A DNA stretch of 6,887 bases from positions 1-6,887 of the forward strand of contig JBCBJX010000122.1 in the NCBI GenBank assembly GCA_038522735.1. The letters run 5' to 3'. The first letter of the stretch is position 1, and each line of letters starts with the position of its first letter. The translations under genes were made by a program, and so were the position numbers. Source of the DNA: JBCBJX01 sp038522735. GTDB lineage: Bacteria; Pseudomonadota; Alphaproteobacteria; Caulobacterales; Parvularculaceae. Positions 6,547-6,887 of this stretch are shown here, piece after piece. The notes under the pieces are model-generated. The model did no database searches and was not told the DNA's origin. It saw only the letters and a list, made by a program, of their open reading frames with translations.

Positions 6547-6555
6547 CCCCCCCTT
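6547..6555 (-). promoter_or_regulatory. G-tract ribosome binding site of the low-GC membrane-protein gene
   Basis: On the minus strand AAGGGGGGG stands 6 bases before the ATG at 6540. The run of seven G overlaps the Shine-Dalgarno and would change the spacing to the start if it gained or lost bases by slippage. The ribosome-binding role is likely; any switching is speculation. Confidence 0.45.
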
Positions 6556-6571
6556 ACAATCACTTTCGATT

Positions 6572-6887
6572 TTACCGATCAATCTCCCCAAACACAATAT
6601 CCAAACTGCCCAGAATAGCGCTCACGTCCGCCAGCATGTGGCCGCGGTTCATCCAGTCCATGGCCTGCAGGTGGGGGAAGCCCGGCGCGCGGATCTTGCA
6701 GCGATAGGGTTTGTTGGAGCCGTCGGAGACGAGGTAGACGCCGAATTCGCCCTTGGGCGCCTCGACGGCGGTGTAGACCTCGCCCTCGGGGACGCGGAAG
6801 CCTTCCGTATAGAGCTTGAAGTGGTGGATGAGCGCCTCCATGGAGGCTTTCATCTCGCCCCGTCGCGGCGGGGCGACCTTGCCGTCC
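6572..6887 (-). CDS. nuoD: NADH-quinone oxidoreductase subunit D, C-terminal 104 residues
   Basis: NuoD (49-kDa type) forms part of the quinone-binding site at the junction of the peripheral and membrane arms of complex I. Only the C-terminus is in the window; the gene enters from the right edge in frame with DGKVAPPRRGEMK. Family hallmarks follow: MEALIHHFKLYTEG, PKGEFGVYLVSDG, YRCKIRAPGF and the terminal LDIVFGEIDR before TAA. It is a separate nuoD, unlike the fused nuoCD of enterobacteria. Codon use changes sharply near the end: of the first 89 codons seen, 2 end in T, whereas 8 of the last 15 (6575-6619) do. The protein sequence of those 15 residues is normal, so the change is silent and points to a different origin for the 3' end. 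Assignment is secure. Confidence 0.97.
   Translation of the reverse strand, partial: DGKVAPPRRGEMKASMEALIHHFKLYTEGFRVPEGEVYTAVEAPKGEFGVYLVSDGSNKPYRCKIRAPGFPHLQAMDWMNRGHMLADVSAILGSLDIVFGEIDR

Noticed and set aside
5925..6600. Possible target-site duplication flanking the low-GC insertion (CCAAAC-like strings near 5941 and 6589)
   Set aside because: The match is too short and offset, and no inverted terminal repeats or transposase gene accompany it.

Overview
The window is a high-GC chromosomal segment of an alphaproteobacterium. The evidence is the family-typical alphaproteobacterial NuoD, NuoE and NuoF sequences, separate nuo genes instead of a fused nuoCD, and intergenic repeats of the 'TCCTGAGGAGC…CGAAGGA' and 'CCCGGC-GAAA-GCCGGG' types seen in that class. 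The exact order cannot be fixed from the sequence; something near the Caulobacterales, Hyphomonadales or Parvularculales is a guess. Every gene called lies on the minus strand, so transcription runs from high to low coordinates.

Layout in transcription order: the 3' end of nuoD (6887-6572); a low-GC gene for a two-helix membrane protein (6540-5905); a GC-rich three-helix membrane protein that overlaps it by 8 bases (5912-5508); a 96-bp inverted repeat (5507-5412); nuoE (5318-4650); two small paralogous two-helix membrane proteins (4550-4314 and 4255-3956); two paralogous hotdog-fold (PaaI-like) thioesterases that overlap by 4 bases (3892-3443 and 3446-3012); three tandem intergenic repeats (2999-2867); nuoF (2769-1471); a low-GC gene for an unrecognised soluble protein starting 4 bases after nuoF (1466-891); a gene-free stretch (890-614); and the first 204 codons of a YpfJ-type neutral zinc metallopeptidase that runs off the left edge.

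The core is part of the operon for respiratory complex I (NADH:quinone oxidoreductase). NuoE and NuoF form the NADH-oxidising flavin/iron-sulfur module, and NuoD belongs to the quinone-reducing connecting module. Between nuoE and nuoF sit four accessory genes that are two adjacent tandem duplications. The expected nuoG does not follow nuoF.

Two genes of roughly 30-45% GC are threaded into this roughly 70% GC operon at tight junctions. At the nuoD junction the last 15 sense codons of nuoD have the codon use of the foreign gene (8 of 15 end in T, against 2 of the preceding 89), which suggests that recombination took place inside nuoD. These two genes and the loss of nuoF-nuoG synteny are the most unusual parts of the window. 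Neither low-GC product is recognised.
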